Numbered from the stretch's first letter, positions 8,445 through 17,940 are shown. The stretch: DNA of 64,000 bases from an uncultured Granulosicoccus sp. (GCA_947492525.1 CANLNQ010000032.1:1-64000); one strand, 5' to 3'. The notes: generated from the letters alone by a model not told the origin. Numbers and translations are program-made.

Positions 8445-10019
8445 TCACACCAATACCACCCGACGATCAATTCCGATGGCATCGAGAAACCTCACGTCGT
8501 GCGACACCACCAACAAGGCACCGTCATAGGTACGCAAGGCAGCCTCCAATGCCCCCTGCGCTTCCAGATCGAGATGATTGGTCGGCTCATCAAGCATCAT
8601 GAAACGAGCCGGTCGATCATTACCGACGGTACACGCCAGCGCCACCCGCATCTGTTGTCCTCCACTCAGGCTATGTACCGGCTGTAGCACCTGTTCATCG
8701 CGGAACTGCAAGCGTGACAACAGGGTTCTGCTCTGCGTGGTATCGACGCCCGGATTCAATCGCTGAAAATTCTCCAGCACATTGCACGACTTGTCCAGAA
8801 GCCCCCACTCTTGATCGAGAAGCACATGATCTGCAACCACCTGCAACTCGCCAGACCGGGGAGTGAGTTTTCCGGCAATCAATGACAGCAAAGTAGACTT
8901 TCCCGCCCCGTTTCCTCCCTGCACGGCAATACGCTCTGGTCCCGATATTCTCAGGTTACCCTCCCTGATGATCGCAGGCTGTCCTGAATACCCACCACAG
9001 AGTCGCGCAAGCCGAAGTACACATTGCCCTCTGGCCAATCCCGTCGGCGGCAAGGACACCGACAATGGCTTCCTTGTCTCGATCTGGCTTTTAGCCGCCT
9101 GCAACTGCTCGGCTGCGTCTTCCAGACGTTTCGCGCTGACTCGCCTGTTCTTCGCAGCAGTCTCCTGACTACGCCCGGCCATTGCATCAAGCACCATCTT
9201 CGACTGCCCGCTATCCTGCCGCCGGTGACGTCCCGACTTGTCTTTATGCGACTGTCTTTCTGCAAGCCGTTGACGATGCGCGGCCAGATCGGCACTACGC
9301 CTGGAGGCAAACTGTAAGGCCGCTTCAGCTTGAGATAACTCGGCAGCCTTTTCTCGTTGATAGAACGTGCCGTTGCCTCCGTAGCGGCGCACACCCAGCG
9401 AGCTGAGTTCCACGATGCAATCCATTACATCAAGCAACTCGCGATCATGGCTGGCCACCAGCGCACCACCTTTCCAGCTACGCAGCAGGTTCAACAGCTG
9501 GTCACGCCCCTCACGGTCGAGATGATTGGTCGGTTCATCCAGCAGAATGAAATCCGGTTCCTCGAATATCAGAGCGGCCAATCTGGCGCGCGTCTTCTGA
9601 CCTCCGGACAAGGATGCCAACGGCTGATCAAACTCGACATCCAGGGAAAAGCGCTGCAGGCATTGCATCACCCTTGCTGGCAGTTCCCAGTCAGCATCGG
9701 CCAACTCTGCAAGGGTGGCAGTACCGGCAGCGGCGCGCGCCAGGACACGCAATGAATCAGCGATACCAAACAGATCGGCAACAGTGTCCAGATCATGGAC
9801 ATCCTGACGCAACAGAGCTACGCGCCCGTCGCACATGACCTGGCCGCCAGTGGGCTGAAGTTGACCACCCGCCATGGACAATAGCGTTGATTTGCCGCAG
9901 CCGTTACGACCGACCAGGCCAGTTCGGCAAGGTGCCAGCTGCAGACTTATCGGATCAATGGCGTAGTGAGCATCAGGTGCGACCCAGTACAGATCGCTGA
10001 GAATGAGAGATGGACGCAT
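8445..10019 (-). CDS. ABC-F family ATPase (translation factor type)
   Basis: 524 aa with two ABC ATPase domains in one chain and no membrane segment. Domain 1 has Walker A (GRNGCGKST, about residues 37-45), signature LSGGQKTRARLA and Walker B FILLDEPTNHLD. Domain 2 has GGNGAGKST, LSGGQQMRVALA and FMMLDEPTNHLD. The LSGGQ and DEPTNHLD pair, with a charged linker (about 225-310), is diagnostic of ABC-F proteins, which act on the ribosome in stalling relief or antibiotic protection. The exact subgroup cannot be set by eye. It is a monocistronic minus-strand gene. The 234-bp upstream gap holds three ACTGCAG sites. Confidence 0.9.
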   Translation of the reverse strand: MRPSLILSDLYWVAPDAHYAIDPISLQLAPCRTGLVGRNGCGKSTLLSMAGGQLQPTGGQVMCDGRVALLRQDVHDLDTVADLFGIADSLRVLARAAAGTATLAELADADWELPARVMQCLQRFSLDVEFDQPLASLSGGQKTRARLAALIFEEPDFILLDEPTNHLDREGRDQLLNLLRSWKGGALVASHDRELLDVMDCIVELSSLGVRRYGGNGTFYQREKAAELSQAEAALQFASRRSADLAAHRQRLAERQSHKDKSGRHRRQDSGQSKMVLDAMAGRSQETAAKNRRVSAKRLEDAAEQLQAAKSQIETRKPLSVSLPPTGLARGQCVLRLARLCGGYSGQPAIIREGNLRISGPERIAVQGGNGAGKSTLLSLIAGKLTPRSGELQVVADHVLLDQEWGLLDKSCNVLENFQRLNPGVDTTQSRTLLSRLQFRDEQVLQPVHSLSGGQQMRVALACTVGNDRPARFMMLDEPTNHLDLEAQGALEAALRTYDGALLVVSHDVRFLDAIGIDRRVVLV

Positions 10020-10142
10020 GAATCGAAGACTCCGTGTAGACAGTGAATATGAAACGCGCTGTCTTTGTCTGATTCATGTCTTCGATCTCCTCTGCTTCGC
10101 GTGCGCCTGTCGAGTTCGTGACTGGCGAATTGCTGCAACCGC

Positions 10143-10195
10143 ACTGCAGCCGAAAAACTGCAGTAATCGCGCCGTATCTGTCGCACTACTGCAGT
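10143..10195. promoter_or_regulatory. Three ACTGCAG motifs upstream of the ABC-F gene
   Basis: ACTGCAG occurs at 10143-10149, and the 8-bp palindrome ACTGCAGT at 10157-10164 and 10188-10195. The last two are followed by similar flanks (AATCGC and TTATCGC). The cluster lies about 125 bp upstream of the ABC-F start, in an otherwise featureless gap. It may be a set of operator half-sites. No cognate regulator can be named. Confidence 0.3.
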
Positions 10196-10253
10196 TTATC
10201 GCAAGCCGGATTCTTCTGACAAGGTGACGATGCCAGGTCCACCCTTCACCAAA

Positions 10254-11042
10254 TCAATTCATCGCCGCTCTGGCCATGTCCTGAAAGAAATCATCGCGCG
10301 TATCCAGCAGGCACTCGTCCAGCTTTCGCGCATCCGGCCCACATAACCAGGCCATGACACTGGCGGGAATGGCAGGGTCCACCAGCTGCTCCTGAGGAAT
10401 CTTGCTGATATCGTTGAGCCCGGCCTCACGAATCTCGCCTTGCATCGCCGTATCTGTCGGAGGTATGCCGATGAAGAAGCTCTGCACACCGCGTGCGCCC
10501 AGCTCCATCTGACACATCTGAGTCAGCATTCTGGCTGCTGCCTTCGAACTGCAGTAAGCCGTCCACCCCTCCATCGGCGTGGTGGCGGCACCCGTACCAG
10601 CATTGACGATCACCCCCTGACTGGCCTCCAGCATGGGAAGGCACGCCAGAATCATGCGGTGCATACCCACGACGTTCACATCGAATACCCGCCCGAAGGC
10701 ATCGCTGTCTATCTTGTCGACATGACCAATCGGGCTGATGCTGCCGGCATTGTTGACCAGCGCATCCAGTTTGCCGGCCTTGTCCTTCACGGTCTGGACG
10801 GCCGCAGCAATACTTGAAGGCTCCGTTACATCCAGATCCAGCACCGTCACGGCAGGCATCTGCCGTGAGATCTCCTCAGGCGAACCATCCTTGATACCGG
10901 CAAAAACCTGAGCGCCACTTTCTGCCAGCAATCCCGCGAGCATCAGCCCGATGCCACGCCCTGCACCCGTGATCAGAACGCTCTTTCCGGTCAAGTCGGG
11001 AAGCGGGACCGCATGAAGATCGAAAATTTTCCTTGCATTCAC
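10254..11042 (-). CDS. SDR-family NAD(P)-dependent oxidoreductase (sugar cluster 1)
   Basis: 262 aa, a classical short-chain dehydrogenase. Cofactor motif TGAGRGIG (about residues 25-32), NNAG (about 97-100) and the catalytic YxxxK (AYCSSKAA). It probably oxidises a hydroxyl of a sugar or sugar-acid intermediate. It is divergent from the enolase-superfamily gene across an 86-bp region containing a FadR-type palindrome, so it very likely belongs to the same regulon as cluster 1. The C-terminal segment after the substrate loop is typical in length. Confidence 0.9.
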   Translation of the reverse strand: MNARKIFDLHAVPLPDLTGKSVLITGAGRGIGLMLAGLLAESGAQVFAGIKDGSPEEISRQMPAVTVLDLDVTEPSSIAAAVQTVKDKAGKLDALVNNAGSISPIGHVDKIDSDAFGRVFDVNVVGMHRMILACLPMLEASQGVIVNAGTGAATTPMEGWTAYCSSKAAARMLTQMCQMELGARGVQSFFIGIPPTDTAMQGEIREAGLNDISKIPQEQLVDPAIPASVMAWLCGPDARKLDECLLDTRDDFFQDMARAAMN

Positions 11043-11059
11043 AATTCTTTTGCCTCAAT

Positions 11060-11076
11060 AATTGGTCAGGCCAATT
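11060..11076. promoter_or_regulatory. FadR-type GntR operator candidate
   Basis: The 17-base near-palindrome AATTGGTCAGGCCAATT is centred at 11068 with one mismatched pair. FCD-type GntR regulators typically bind TTGGTC-N-GACCAA-like sites. It lies between the divergent SDR and dehydratase genes, and a FadR-type GntR gene sits in the same cluster (18915). Assignment of this protein to this site is inference. Confidence 0.6.
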
Positions 11077-11128
11077 AGACAGGTTGTCCATCTGTCTGTC
11101 AATACACGTATCTGCTGGAGGATGCATC

Positions 11129-12253
11129 ATCAAGATTTCCACCATAGAACCCATCTGCATTGCCTACCCGGATCCGAACGACTTCAACACGATCCGGCGA
11201 ACGGTACTGGTGCGGGTCGAGACTTCCGACGGTGTGGTCGGCTGGGGCGAATGCATCGGCATGTGGGCAGAAGCCTGTCGCGCCATCACGACCATCATCA
11301 ATGACGGCTTTGCCCCGTTTCTGATCGGCACGCCTGCCGAGGACATCGAAGACAACTGGGTCGCCATGCGCCGACATGTGCACTGGTACGGCGAAGGAGG
11401 CATCGCCTCGCTCGCCATTTCCGGCATCGACATGGCGCTGTGGGACATTCGCGGCAAGGTAGCGGGCAAGCCCTTGTACGAACTGTTTGGCGGCCTGAAA
11501 CATGAACGCCTGCCCGCCAATGCCTCGGCTCACGTCAACAAGAAAGGCGAGGCGGCCTGTGTCGCTGAAGTCGTTGGCTTCTTCGAAGCCGGTTTTCGAT
11601 CCACCAAGCTCGGCTTTGCCAAGAAGGGTGAAAGCGATATCGGTGGCAATCCTGACACGGATGTTCATTTCGTCAAGGAGCTGCGTGCAGCCCTGGGTGA
11701 TGAGGCAGAGATTCTCATCGATATTGGTAACGGTGTGCGCTGGGATGTTGCCACGGCCATCGATGTGGCGAACCGCATGGGCGAGTACCGCATAGGCTGG
11801 TATGAAGAGCCGCTCTACTACACCGATGATGCCGGCTACCGCGAACTGGCCGCCAGCACAGAGGTACGTATTGCCAGTGGCGAACGCGAATTCACGGAGA
11901 CCGGCTACCGGCGCCAGATGGAATTCGTGCAGGCGGTGGAGGTATACGGTATCGATCCCGCTCGCGTTGAAGGAATCACCGGATTTCGCAAGGCCGATGC
12001 GCTTGCCACGCAGTATGGCAAGACCATCAATGCCCACGCCTGGTCCACGGCGATCACCACGGCGGCATCCTTGCACCTGAGCCTGGCATCGCCCAATGCA
12101 GAAATCTTCGAATACAAGCCCTTCCCCGTTGTCGTGCAGGATGAGCTGGTTGTCGAGAAACTCTGGCATCGCGATGGCTGGGCCTATCCCATCGAAGCAC
12201 CCGGCCTGGGCATCGATGTACAGGAAGATGTCGTGCGGAGGATTGCCGAATGA
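11129..12253 (+). CDS. Enolase-superfamily sugar-acid dehydratase (mandelate racemase type)
   Basis: About 374 aa. Counting from the start proposed here, visible active-site residues are K160 (STKLGF), metal ligands D198 (LIDIGNG), E226/E227 (WYEEP) and E252 (SGERE), and the D276/H303 dyad (GIDPARVEGITG, NAHAWS). This is the mandelate-racemase subgroup pattern, so dehydration of an aldonic-type acid to a 2-keto-3-deoxy acid is expected. The substrate is not decidable. No ATG opens the frame: homology should begin KISTIEP, preceded by ATCATC. The strong site GGAGGA at 11117-11122 points to an ATC at 11129 (or 11126) as start. A TTG at 11033 is open but would span the operator and overlap the SDR start. 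It is translationally coupled to the next gene. Confidence 0.85.
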   Translation: MKISTIEPICIAYPDPNDFNTIRRTVLVRVETSDGVVGWGECIGMWAEACRAITTIINDGFAPFLIGTPAEDIEDNWVAMRRHVHWYGEGGIASLAISGIDMALWDIRGKVAGKPLYELFGGLKHERLPANASAHVNKKGEAACVAEVVGFFEAGFRSTKLGFAKKGESDIGGNPDTDVHFVKELRAALGDEAEILIDIGNGVRWDVATAIDVANRMGEYRIGWYEEPLYYTDDAGYRELAASTEVRIASGEREFTETGYRRQMEFVQAVEVYGIDPARVEGITGFRKADALATQYGKTINAHAWSTAITTAASLHLSLASPNAEIFEYKPFPVVVQDELVVEKLWHRDGWAYPIEAPGLGIDVQEDVVRRIAE

Positions 12254-13032
12254 GCGACACGTCCCGCTTCGGGGTCAAGCGACCCAGTGTCGAGGACATT
12301 GTCGAGGGCGGCTTTTCCACGCCCTGGGATGCACCCACCATCCCGCGATTCCCTTTCCGGTTTCGCAATGCGGAGATCATGACACTGTACTGGCGGACCG
12401 ACCCCGAAGCGATGGCCTTTCTGTTGCCGCCACCGCTGCAGCCTGTCGGCGATGTTGCCTGTGTGCATATATACAGAATGAATGATACCGACTGGGTAGG
12501 CGCCTATACCGAAGCCAATGTCATGTTCGGCGCCCGCCTGGGTACACGCAGCGGCGCCTATTCTCCCTATCTTGTATTGTCATCCGATGGTGGTGTGAGT
12601 CAGGGCCGCGAGGTCCACGGACAACCCAAGAAATACGGGCACCCCGCGATGGAATTTCGGGGAGACCTGATGGTGGGCACCGTGGAACGTAACGGTATTG
12701 ATGTCATTACCGGCACGCTGCCCTACAAGCAACAATCGGTTGACGCCGAGGCACTGGCTCCGCATTTCGATTTTGCCACCAATCTGAACCTCAAGGCCGT
12801 TGATCATATCGATGGCCGACCCGCCATCCGGCAACTGACCAGTCGCAAACTCACCGAGGTGTGCGTCCATGAAGCCTGGACAGGCCCCTGCACGGTGGAA
12901 TTGCGCGCCAATGCGCAACTCCCCGTGTTTCGCCTGCCTGTGATCGAACCTCTGCAAGGCTTCTACTGGCGTGCCGATTTCACTCTCGTCCCGGGCGAGA
13001 TCATCCATGATTATCTGGAGGGCTCGCAATGA
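12250..13032 (+). CDS. Acetoacetate decarboxylase-superfamily enzyme
   Basis: 260 aa, the length of acetoacetate decarboxylases. The catalytic stretch is conserved: REVHGQPKKYGHP, with the Lys pair at 127-128 corresponding to the Schiff-base Lys and its pKa-lowering neighbour. PPPLQP, SPYLVLSS and the C-terminal FYWRADFTL also fit the family. Known members decarboxylate beta-keto acids or, in a side branch, act as pyruvate aldolase-dehydratases. Here it overlaps the dehydratase stop (ATGA) and the 2-hydroxyacid dehydrogenase start. It most likely processes a keto-acid intermediate of the same pathway rather than acetoacetate. That role is inference. Confidence 0.88.
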   Translation: MSDTSRFGVKRPSVEDIVEGGFSTPWDAPTIPRFPFRFRNAEIMTLYWRTDPEAMAFLLPPPLQPVGDVACVHIYRMNDTDWVGAYTEANVMFGARLGTRSGAYSPYLVLSSDGGVSQGREVHGQPKKYGHPAMEFRGDLMVGTVERNGIDVITGTLPYKQQSVDAEALAPHFDFATNLNLKAVDHIDGRPAIRQLTSRKLTEVCVHEAWTGPCTVELRANAQLPVFRLPVIEPLQGFYWRADFTLVPGEIIHDYLEGSQ

Positions 13033-13988
13033 GTACTCGTGTTGTAGTAACCGATTATACCTTTCCGGACGTGGCTCAGGAGAGAGCAGCTGCGGAATCG
13101 GCCAATGCCACATTCTCTGCGCATCAGGCCAGAACCGATGAAGAAGTGGCGGAGGTGGTAGCAGGCGCCGATGTCGTTGCCGTCCAGTTCACACCGTTTG
13201 GTCCACTGGCCTGCCAGGCTGTTGCACCGGGAGCCACCATCATCCGCTACGGCGTTGGCTACGACAATATCGATCTCGAGGCGGCCAGAGCTGCGGACCT
13301 GAAAGTCGGTTATGTACCTGACTACTGCGCCGATGAGGTGGCGGATCATACCGCGGCAGCGGCGCTGACGCTGCTGCGCAAACTCATCCCGCTGGACAGT
13401 TCTGTCAGGGCCGGTGAGTGGGCCGCTGTCAAGCATGCCAGACCCTTGAAGCCGTTCTCGGAGACCACCTTCGGCTTCTTCGGCATGGGACAGATCGGTC
13501 AGGCGGTGCTGTCACGCCTGAAGAGCTTCGGCTTTCGTTTCATCGTTGCAGATCCGGGGCTATCAGCCGAGCAGGCGCGGAATCTGGGGGCTAGCCTGGT
13601 CAGTGCGGACGAGCTGCTCGCTACCGCCGACATCATCTCCCTTCATGCACCGGCCACGCAGCAGACCACCAACTACTTCAACACCGAGCGCCTGGCCAGA
13701 ATGCAGGCTCACGCCATGCTGGTGAATTCGGCACGAGGCCAGTTGATCGTCGAGGCAGATCTGGCCAGGGCATTGAGCGAAGGCGTTATTGCAGCAGCGG
13801 CACTGGATGTCTTTCACGCTGAACCCTTGGATGCAGAGTCACCCCTGCGCAGTGCCCCCAATCTGCTGTTGACGCCTCATGCCGCCTGGTATTCGGAAGC
13901 GGCCATTGACCGGCTTCAGAAGCTGGTTGCCCTGGACATCAGCAGAGCACTGAATGGGCAGGCACCTCGCAAGCCAGTCGCCTTGTAG
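13029..13988 (+). CDS. D-2-hydroxyacid dehydrogenase, NAD-binding (CtBP-like)
   Basis: 319 aa. The Rossmann motif is FGFFGMGQIGQAV (about residues 150-162). The catalytic triad is visible: Arg in NSARGQLI, Glu in DVFHAEPL, and His in LLTPHAAW. The family interconverts 2-keto acids and D-2-hydroxy acids with NAD(P)H in the cytoplasm. It starts by ATGA overlap with the decarboxylase-like gene, so the two are made together. It could reduce or oxidise the product of that enzyme. A 226-bp gap follows before the transporter genes. Confidence 0.9.
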   Translation: MSTRVVVTDYTFPDVAQERAAAESANATFSAHQARTDEEVAEVVAGADVVAVQFTPFGPLACQAVAPGATIIRYGVGYDNIDLEAARAADLKVGYVPDYCADEVADHTAAAALTLLRKLIPLDSSVRAGEWAAVKHARPLKPFSETTFGFFGMGQIGQAVLSRLKSFGFRFIVADPGLSAEQARNLGASLVSADELLATADIISLHAPATQQTTNYFNTERLARMQAHAMLVNSARGQLIVEADLARALSEGVIAAAALDVFHAEPLDAESPLRSAPNLLLTPHAAWYSEAAIDRLQKLVALDISRALNGQAPRKPVAL

Positions 13989-14013
13989 ACGGGAGGCCAT
14001 GATTCGCGTCCCC

Positions 14014-14028
14014 TTTTTCCGGGAAAAA
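14014..14028. promoter_or_regulatory. 15-bp palindrome in the gap before the ABC operon
   Basis: TTTTTCC, a central G, then GGAAAAA, 26 bases after the dehydrogenase stop. It could be a weak transcription-attenuating hairpin ending the first half of the operon, or an operator. The remaining 226-bp gap shows no gene. Confidence 0.35.
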
Positions 14029-14214
14029 CGCATGCAGTGCTGGTGATGGATACCGGGCGAGTCTCCACCAGTTCTTTCGCAGAAGCGGCTCGTTCGATTC
14101 TGCACACACGACGGCAAGACCGACCAACCCTTGTCAACGACACACGCCCGATGTTTACACGACGCATTGCGTCAATACAGAAAGTACCGACCCACAAGAG
14201 AGAGAGAGGAAGAC

Positions 14215-15264
14215 ATGAAGAGATTCACTGGACTCACCGCTGCGGCAGCCGTTCTGCTGGGCAGCACAGGATTCGCCGTCGCTCAGGATGGTGCCGTATC
14301 GCTGGAAACGGGCAAGGACATCGACATGGTCCTGCTACCCAAGTTTCTGGGTATTCTGGTATTCGACCAGGCCAATGAAGGCGCTCAGGAAGCGCATGCC
14401 GAACTCGGCAATCCCGGAGAGCTGCTGTTCGTCGGCCCCACGCCAGAGAACTCCACCGCCGGGCAGATCGAGATCATGACCACCTCCGCCACGCAGGGCC
14501 AGGGCGCCGTGATGCTGTCCAACAATGCTGGCGACCAGATCAGCCCCTCAGCCATGGCGGCGCAGAAGGCCGGCACCAAGGTAGTCACCTGGGACAGCCC
14601 CATTCCTTCCGGTGAGGGCGAAGATGTCTTCGTCGCTCAGGTAGACTTCGGCTCCATCGGTGTGGTGATGGCCGACATGGCCCATTCGATTCTGGAAGGC
14701 GCCGGCGAGATGGCAGTCCTCTCAGCCACACCCGACGCCTCCAACCAGAACGCCTGGATCGCGTCCATGAAAGAGGCACTGGAAAACGATGAAAAATACG
14801 CCGATATCGAGCTGGTTGACGTCGTCTATGGTGATGATCAGGCTGAAGTGAGCTACAACCGCGCTCTGGCATTGGTCGATCAATACCCGAATCTGGGCGT
14901 CATCATGTCCCCCACCACAGTTGGTATTCAGGCAGCAGCCAAGGCCATGCAGGATGAAGGCCTGTGCGATCAGGTACGTGTGTCCGGTCTGGGTCTGCCC
15001 TCCGAAATGGTCAGTTACACCATGAACGGCTGCGCGCCTGAATTCGCGTTGTGGGATTTCCGCGACCTGGGCTACCTGACCTACTACACCGCCTACGGCC
15101 TGGCGAGTGGTCAATTGAGCGGTGACATTGGTGAGACATTCACCGCTGGGCGTATGGGGGATTACACCATCGAGGCAGATCCGAGCCGTGAGGGTTCCAA
15201 GCGCATTCTGATGGGACCGTTCACGGTCTACAACTCGGAGAATGTCGAAGCCGCTGCCAAGTAG
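14215..15264 (+). CDS. Sugar ABC transporter, periplasmic binding protein (RhaS/LsrB type)
   Basis: About 349 aa from ATG 14215, preceded by a long purine-rich ribosome site (GAGAGAGAGGA). The N-terminus is a clean Sec signal peptide ([20 protein letters not shown], cleavage after AVA or AQ). The mature part is a type I periplasmic binding fold with the rhamnose/AI-2-type pattern ([18 protein letters not shown], then [20 protein letters not shown]). It should capture a monosaccharide and deliver it to the two permeases downstream. It is followed by two strong hairpins and then the ATPase gene. It probably binds a rhamnose-like or other deoxy-sugar, given the RhaM-type mutarotase in the operon. 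Confidence 0.9.
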   Translation: MKRFTGLTAAAAVLLGSTGFAVAQDGAVSLETGKDIDMVLLPKFLGILVFDQANEGAQEAHAELGNPGELLFVGPTPENSTAGQIEIMTTSATQGQGAVMLSNNAGDQISPSAMAAQKAGTKVVTWDSPIPSGEGEDVFVAQVDFGSIGVVMADMAHSILEGAGEMAVLSATPDASNQNAWIASMKEALENDEKYADIELVDVVYGDDQAEVSYNRALALVDQYPNLGVIMSPTTVGIQAAAKAMQDEGLCDQVRVSGLGLPSEMVSYTMNGCAPEFALWDFRDLGYLTYYTAYGLASGQLSGDIGETFTAGRMGDYTIEADPSREGSKRILMGPFTVYNSENVEAAAK

Positions 15265-15279
15265 TCTCTCTGGCATGAA

Positions 15280-15310
15280 TGCAGGTTCGGAATGAAGATT
15301 CCGATCTGCA
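15280..15310 (+). promoter_or_regulatory. Hairpin 1 downstream of the binding-protein gene
   Basis: TGCAG-gt-TCGGAAT, loop GAAG, ATTCCGA-t-CTGCA: 12 paired bases with a small internal loop, 16 bases after the stop. There is no U-tract, so it is more likely an mRNA 3'-end stabiliser than a terminator. It would favour high binding-protein levels. Confidence 0.7.
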
Positions 15311-15334
15311 GGGACAAGTGTGGCACGAAGTCCG

Positions 15335-15365
15335 GAGTGCGGCAGACAACCTGCCTGCTGCACTC
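15335..15365 (+). promoter_or_regulatory. Hairpin 2 upstream of the ABC ATPase gene
   Basis: GAGTGCGGCAG pairs with CTGCTGCACTC (11 pairs counting one G-U), with a 9-base loop. Together with hairpin 1 it fills the 152-bp gap before the ATPase start. Both could mark a processing site between the binding-protein and membrane parts of the mRNA. Confidence 0.65.
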
Positions 15366-15416
15366 CCTGTCCTTCGCGCAGTTTCACGTGCAATCGACCC
15401 AACGGAACAACCTTCA

Positions 15417-16919
15417 ATGTCTAACGCAGTACTCAGACTGGATCACATCAGCCGCCTGTTCGGCATGACCGTCGCGCTGGCGGATATGTCCATCGTGCTG
15501 CACCCCGGTGAGGTGCATGCCATCGTCGGCGAGAATGGCGCCGGCAAGTCCACCATGATCAAGATCATGACAGGCATTCACCAGCCCAGCGGCGGCACCA
15601 TTTTCGTGGACGGTGAGCCGCGACAGATATCCGGCCCTCAGGCCGCTCGTGAAGCCGGCATTGCCGCCATCTACCAGGAGCCCATGGTATTCCCGGATCT
15701 GGATGTCACCGAAAACATATTCATCAGCGACACTTCTGCCGGACTGTGGGTTCGTCCGGCGGAGCAGCGCAAGCGAGCCAGGGCCCTGATCGAACGCATC
15801 GGCATGAAGCTCGATCCTGACAGGATCGCCAGCGGCCTGACGCTGGCCGAGCAGCAGGCGGTCGAGATTGCCCGCGCCCTGAGTCAGGATGTCCGGGTAC
15901 TGATCATGGACGAACCCACCGCCTCTCTATCGGCCCACGAGGCCTCGCAGTTGCGCCAGATTGCAACCACCCTGGCTGAGCAAGGAGTGGCCGTGGTCTA
16001 TATCTCGCACCGTCTCGAAGAAATATTCGAGATCGCCGACCGCGTGACGGTGATCCGTGACGGCGCCCATATATCCACCAAACCCATCAGCGAGGTGACC
16101 TCGGACGGCATGATCGCCGAGATGGTCGGGCGTGAGGTTGGCAACTACTTTGCCAAGGCACCCGGCACGGTCACGGACAAGACGGTACTGGAAGTGCGTG
16201 ATCTGACACTCGATGGCGTGTTCGAGGACATCTCCTTCGACCTGCATGCCGGCGAAGTGCTGTGCATGGCGGGCCTGGTCGGCGCACGACGTACCGATGT
16301 TGCATTATCCCTGTTCGGCATCACGCCGGCCACCTCTGGAAACATCAATTACCGCGGCGAGGACACATGGTTCAGCTCTCCGCGACAGGCGATCGATGCC
16401 GGTATCGCCTACGTGTCGGAAGACCGGCGCAAGCTTGGCCTGGCGATGCCGATGCCGATCAAGTCGAATATCTCGCTGGCAACGCTCGATGAGTTTCTGT
16501 CCCCGCGAGGGCTGCTCGATCGTGAACGCGAAGACAGCGTTGCCAATGAATACCGCGAGCGATTGAACATCCGTACCGGTAGCGTCGAGACACCCGTTGG
16601 CATGCTCTCGGGCGGCAACCAGCAAAAGGTCATGCTGGCCAAGTGGCTGAACATGAAGCCCGATCTGCTGATCTTCGATGAGCCCACACGGGGCATCGAT
16701 ATCGGTGCCAAGGCCGAAGTACACGACCTGATCCGCGACTTCGTGGCGCGCGGAGGAGCAGCTCTGGTCATCTCCTCGGATCTTCCGGAAGTGCTTGCCA
16801 TGGGTGATCGAATTCTCGTCATGCGCGAGGGCCGGCAGATGGGCATTCTCGATACCGGGGAGGCCACACAGGAAGCCATCATGAGCATGGCCACGGGACA
16901 ACTGGAGCAAGCGGTCTGA
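15417..16919 (+). CDS. Sugar ABC transporter, duplicated ATP-binding protein (RbsA/RhaT type)
   Basis: 500 aa from ATG 15417. Upstream in-frame codons belong to the hairpin region. It has two fused ABC domains. The first has Walker A GENGAGKST, a TLAEQQAVEIARAL signature region and Walker B VLIMDEPTASL. The second has a degenerate Walker A (GLVGARRTD) but an intact LSGGNQQKVMLAKW signature and LLIFDEPTRGIDIGAK. That asymmetry is normal for CUT2 importers of monosaccharides. It energises the two permeases that follow and overlaps the first by one base. Confidence 0.93.
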   Translation: MSNAVLRLDHISRLFGMTVALADMSIVLHPGEVHAIVGENGAGKSTMIKIMTGIHQPSGGTIFVDGEPRQISGPQAAREAGIAAIYQEPMVFPDLDVTENIFISDTSAGLWVRPAEQRKRARALIERIGMKLDPDRIASGLTLAEQQAVEIARALSQDVRVLIMDEPTASLSAHEASQLRQIATTLAEQGVAVVYISHRLEEIFEIADRVTVIRDGAHISTKPISEVTSDGMIAEMVGREVGNYFAKAPGTVTDKTVLEVRDLTLDGVFEDISFDLHAGEVLCMAGLVGARRTDVALSLFGITPATSGNINYRGEDTWFSSPRQAIDAGIAYVSEDRRKLGLAMPMPIKSNISLATLDEFLSPRGLLDREREDSVANEYRERLNIRTGSVETPVGMLSGGNQQKVMLAKWLNMKPDLLIFDEPTRGIDIGAKAEVHDLIRDFVARGGAALVISSDLPEVLAMGDRILVMREGRQMGILDTGEATQEAIMSMATGQLEQAV

Positions 16920-17940
16920 TGTTGAATCGAATCTCCCCGCAGACGCTGCGCATACTCGCCCTGCTGGCAGTACTGGCACTGGTACTGCTGTTCTTCTCCA
17001 CGCAGGTACCCAATTACCTGAACGGTCGCCTGTTCAACCGAATCTCCAGCTCGGTCGCCATCATGGCCATCGTGGCCTGCGCCCAGACACTGGTGATACT
17101 GACCAGGAATATCGATCTGTCCATCGGCTCCACTCTGGGCTTCGTCGCTTTCGCCACCGGCAGTCTGATCACCAACAACCCGGAGCTCGGTCCCGCCCTG
17201 TTGCTCATCTACTCCATCTGCCTGGGCGCCTGTTTCGGTGTGGTCAACGGTGCGCTGGTGGCCTATGCCCGCATCCCCTCCATCATCGTGACATTGGCAA
17301 CCATGGCCCTGTTCCGATCTGCCTTGGTGGAATACTCCGATGCCAAGTCCATCACCACCGGCAATCTGCCCACCTGGCTGGTCGACTTTCCCAACTACAA
17401 GATACTCACCTTCGGCAGCTATCAGTTACGAGCCAGTTTCCTGCTGGCCGTGGTGGTCGTCATCATCGTGCATATCGCCCTGACGCGTCTGCGGGCCGCC
17501 CGCAAGATCTATGCAGTGGGCTCGAACCCGGAAGCGGCAGAGATGGCCGGTATCAATTCGAAGCGCGTGGTACTGACAGCCTTCGTGCTGGCCGGTGCCC
17601 TGGCAGGGCTGGCAGGCTTCATGTTTCTCGCCCGTTTCGGCACCATCACCGTGGTGGCAGGTCTTGGCTTCGAACTGAAATCAGTGGCCGCGTCGGTTGT
17701 CGGAGGCGTGAACATCTTCGGCGGCTCCGGCTCGGTCATCGGTGCCTTCATTGGCGCGGTACTGGTCGACCTGATCGACATGAGCCTGGTGCGCTGGCAA
17801 CTGGTCAGCGAGTTCTGGCGTGAAGCCGTACTGGGCACTCTCATCCTGCTGTCCGTGGCGGCCGACGCTACCCTGATGCGCCGCCTGGTGGCATGGCGGG
17901 TTGCCAGAGAGAAAGCCAGAATTCAACGGAGCACTCAATC

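Noticed and set aside
11099-12169. 356-codon antisense frame across the dehydratase
   Set aside because: The plus strand shows all enolase-superfamily active-site residues; the antisense frame is a GC-driven shadow.
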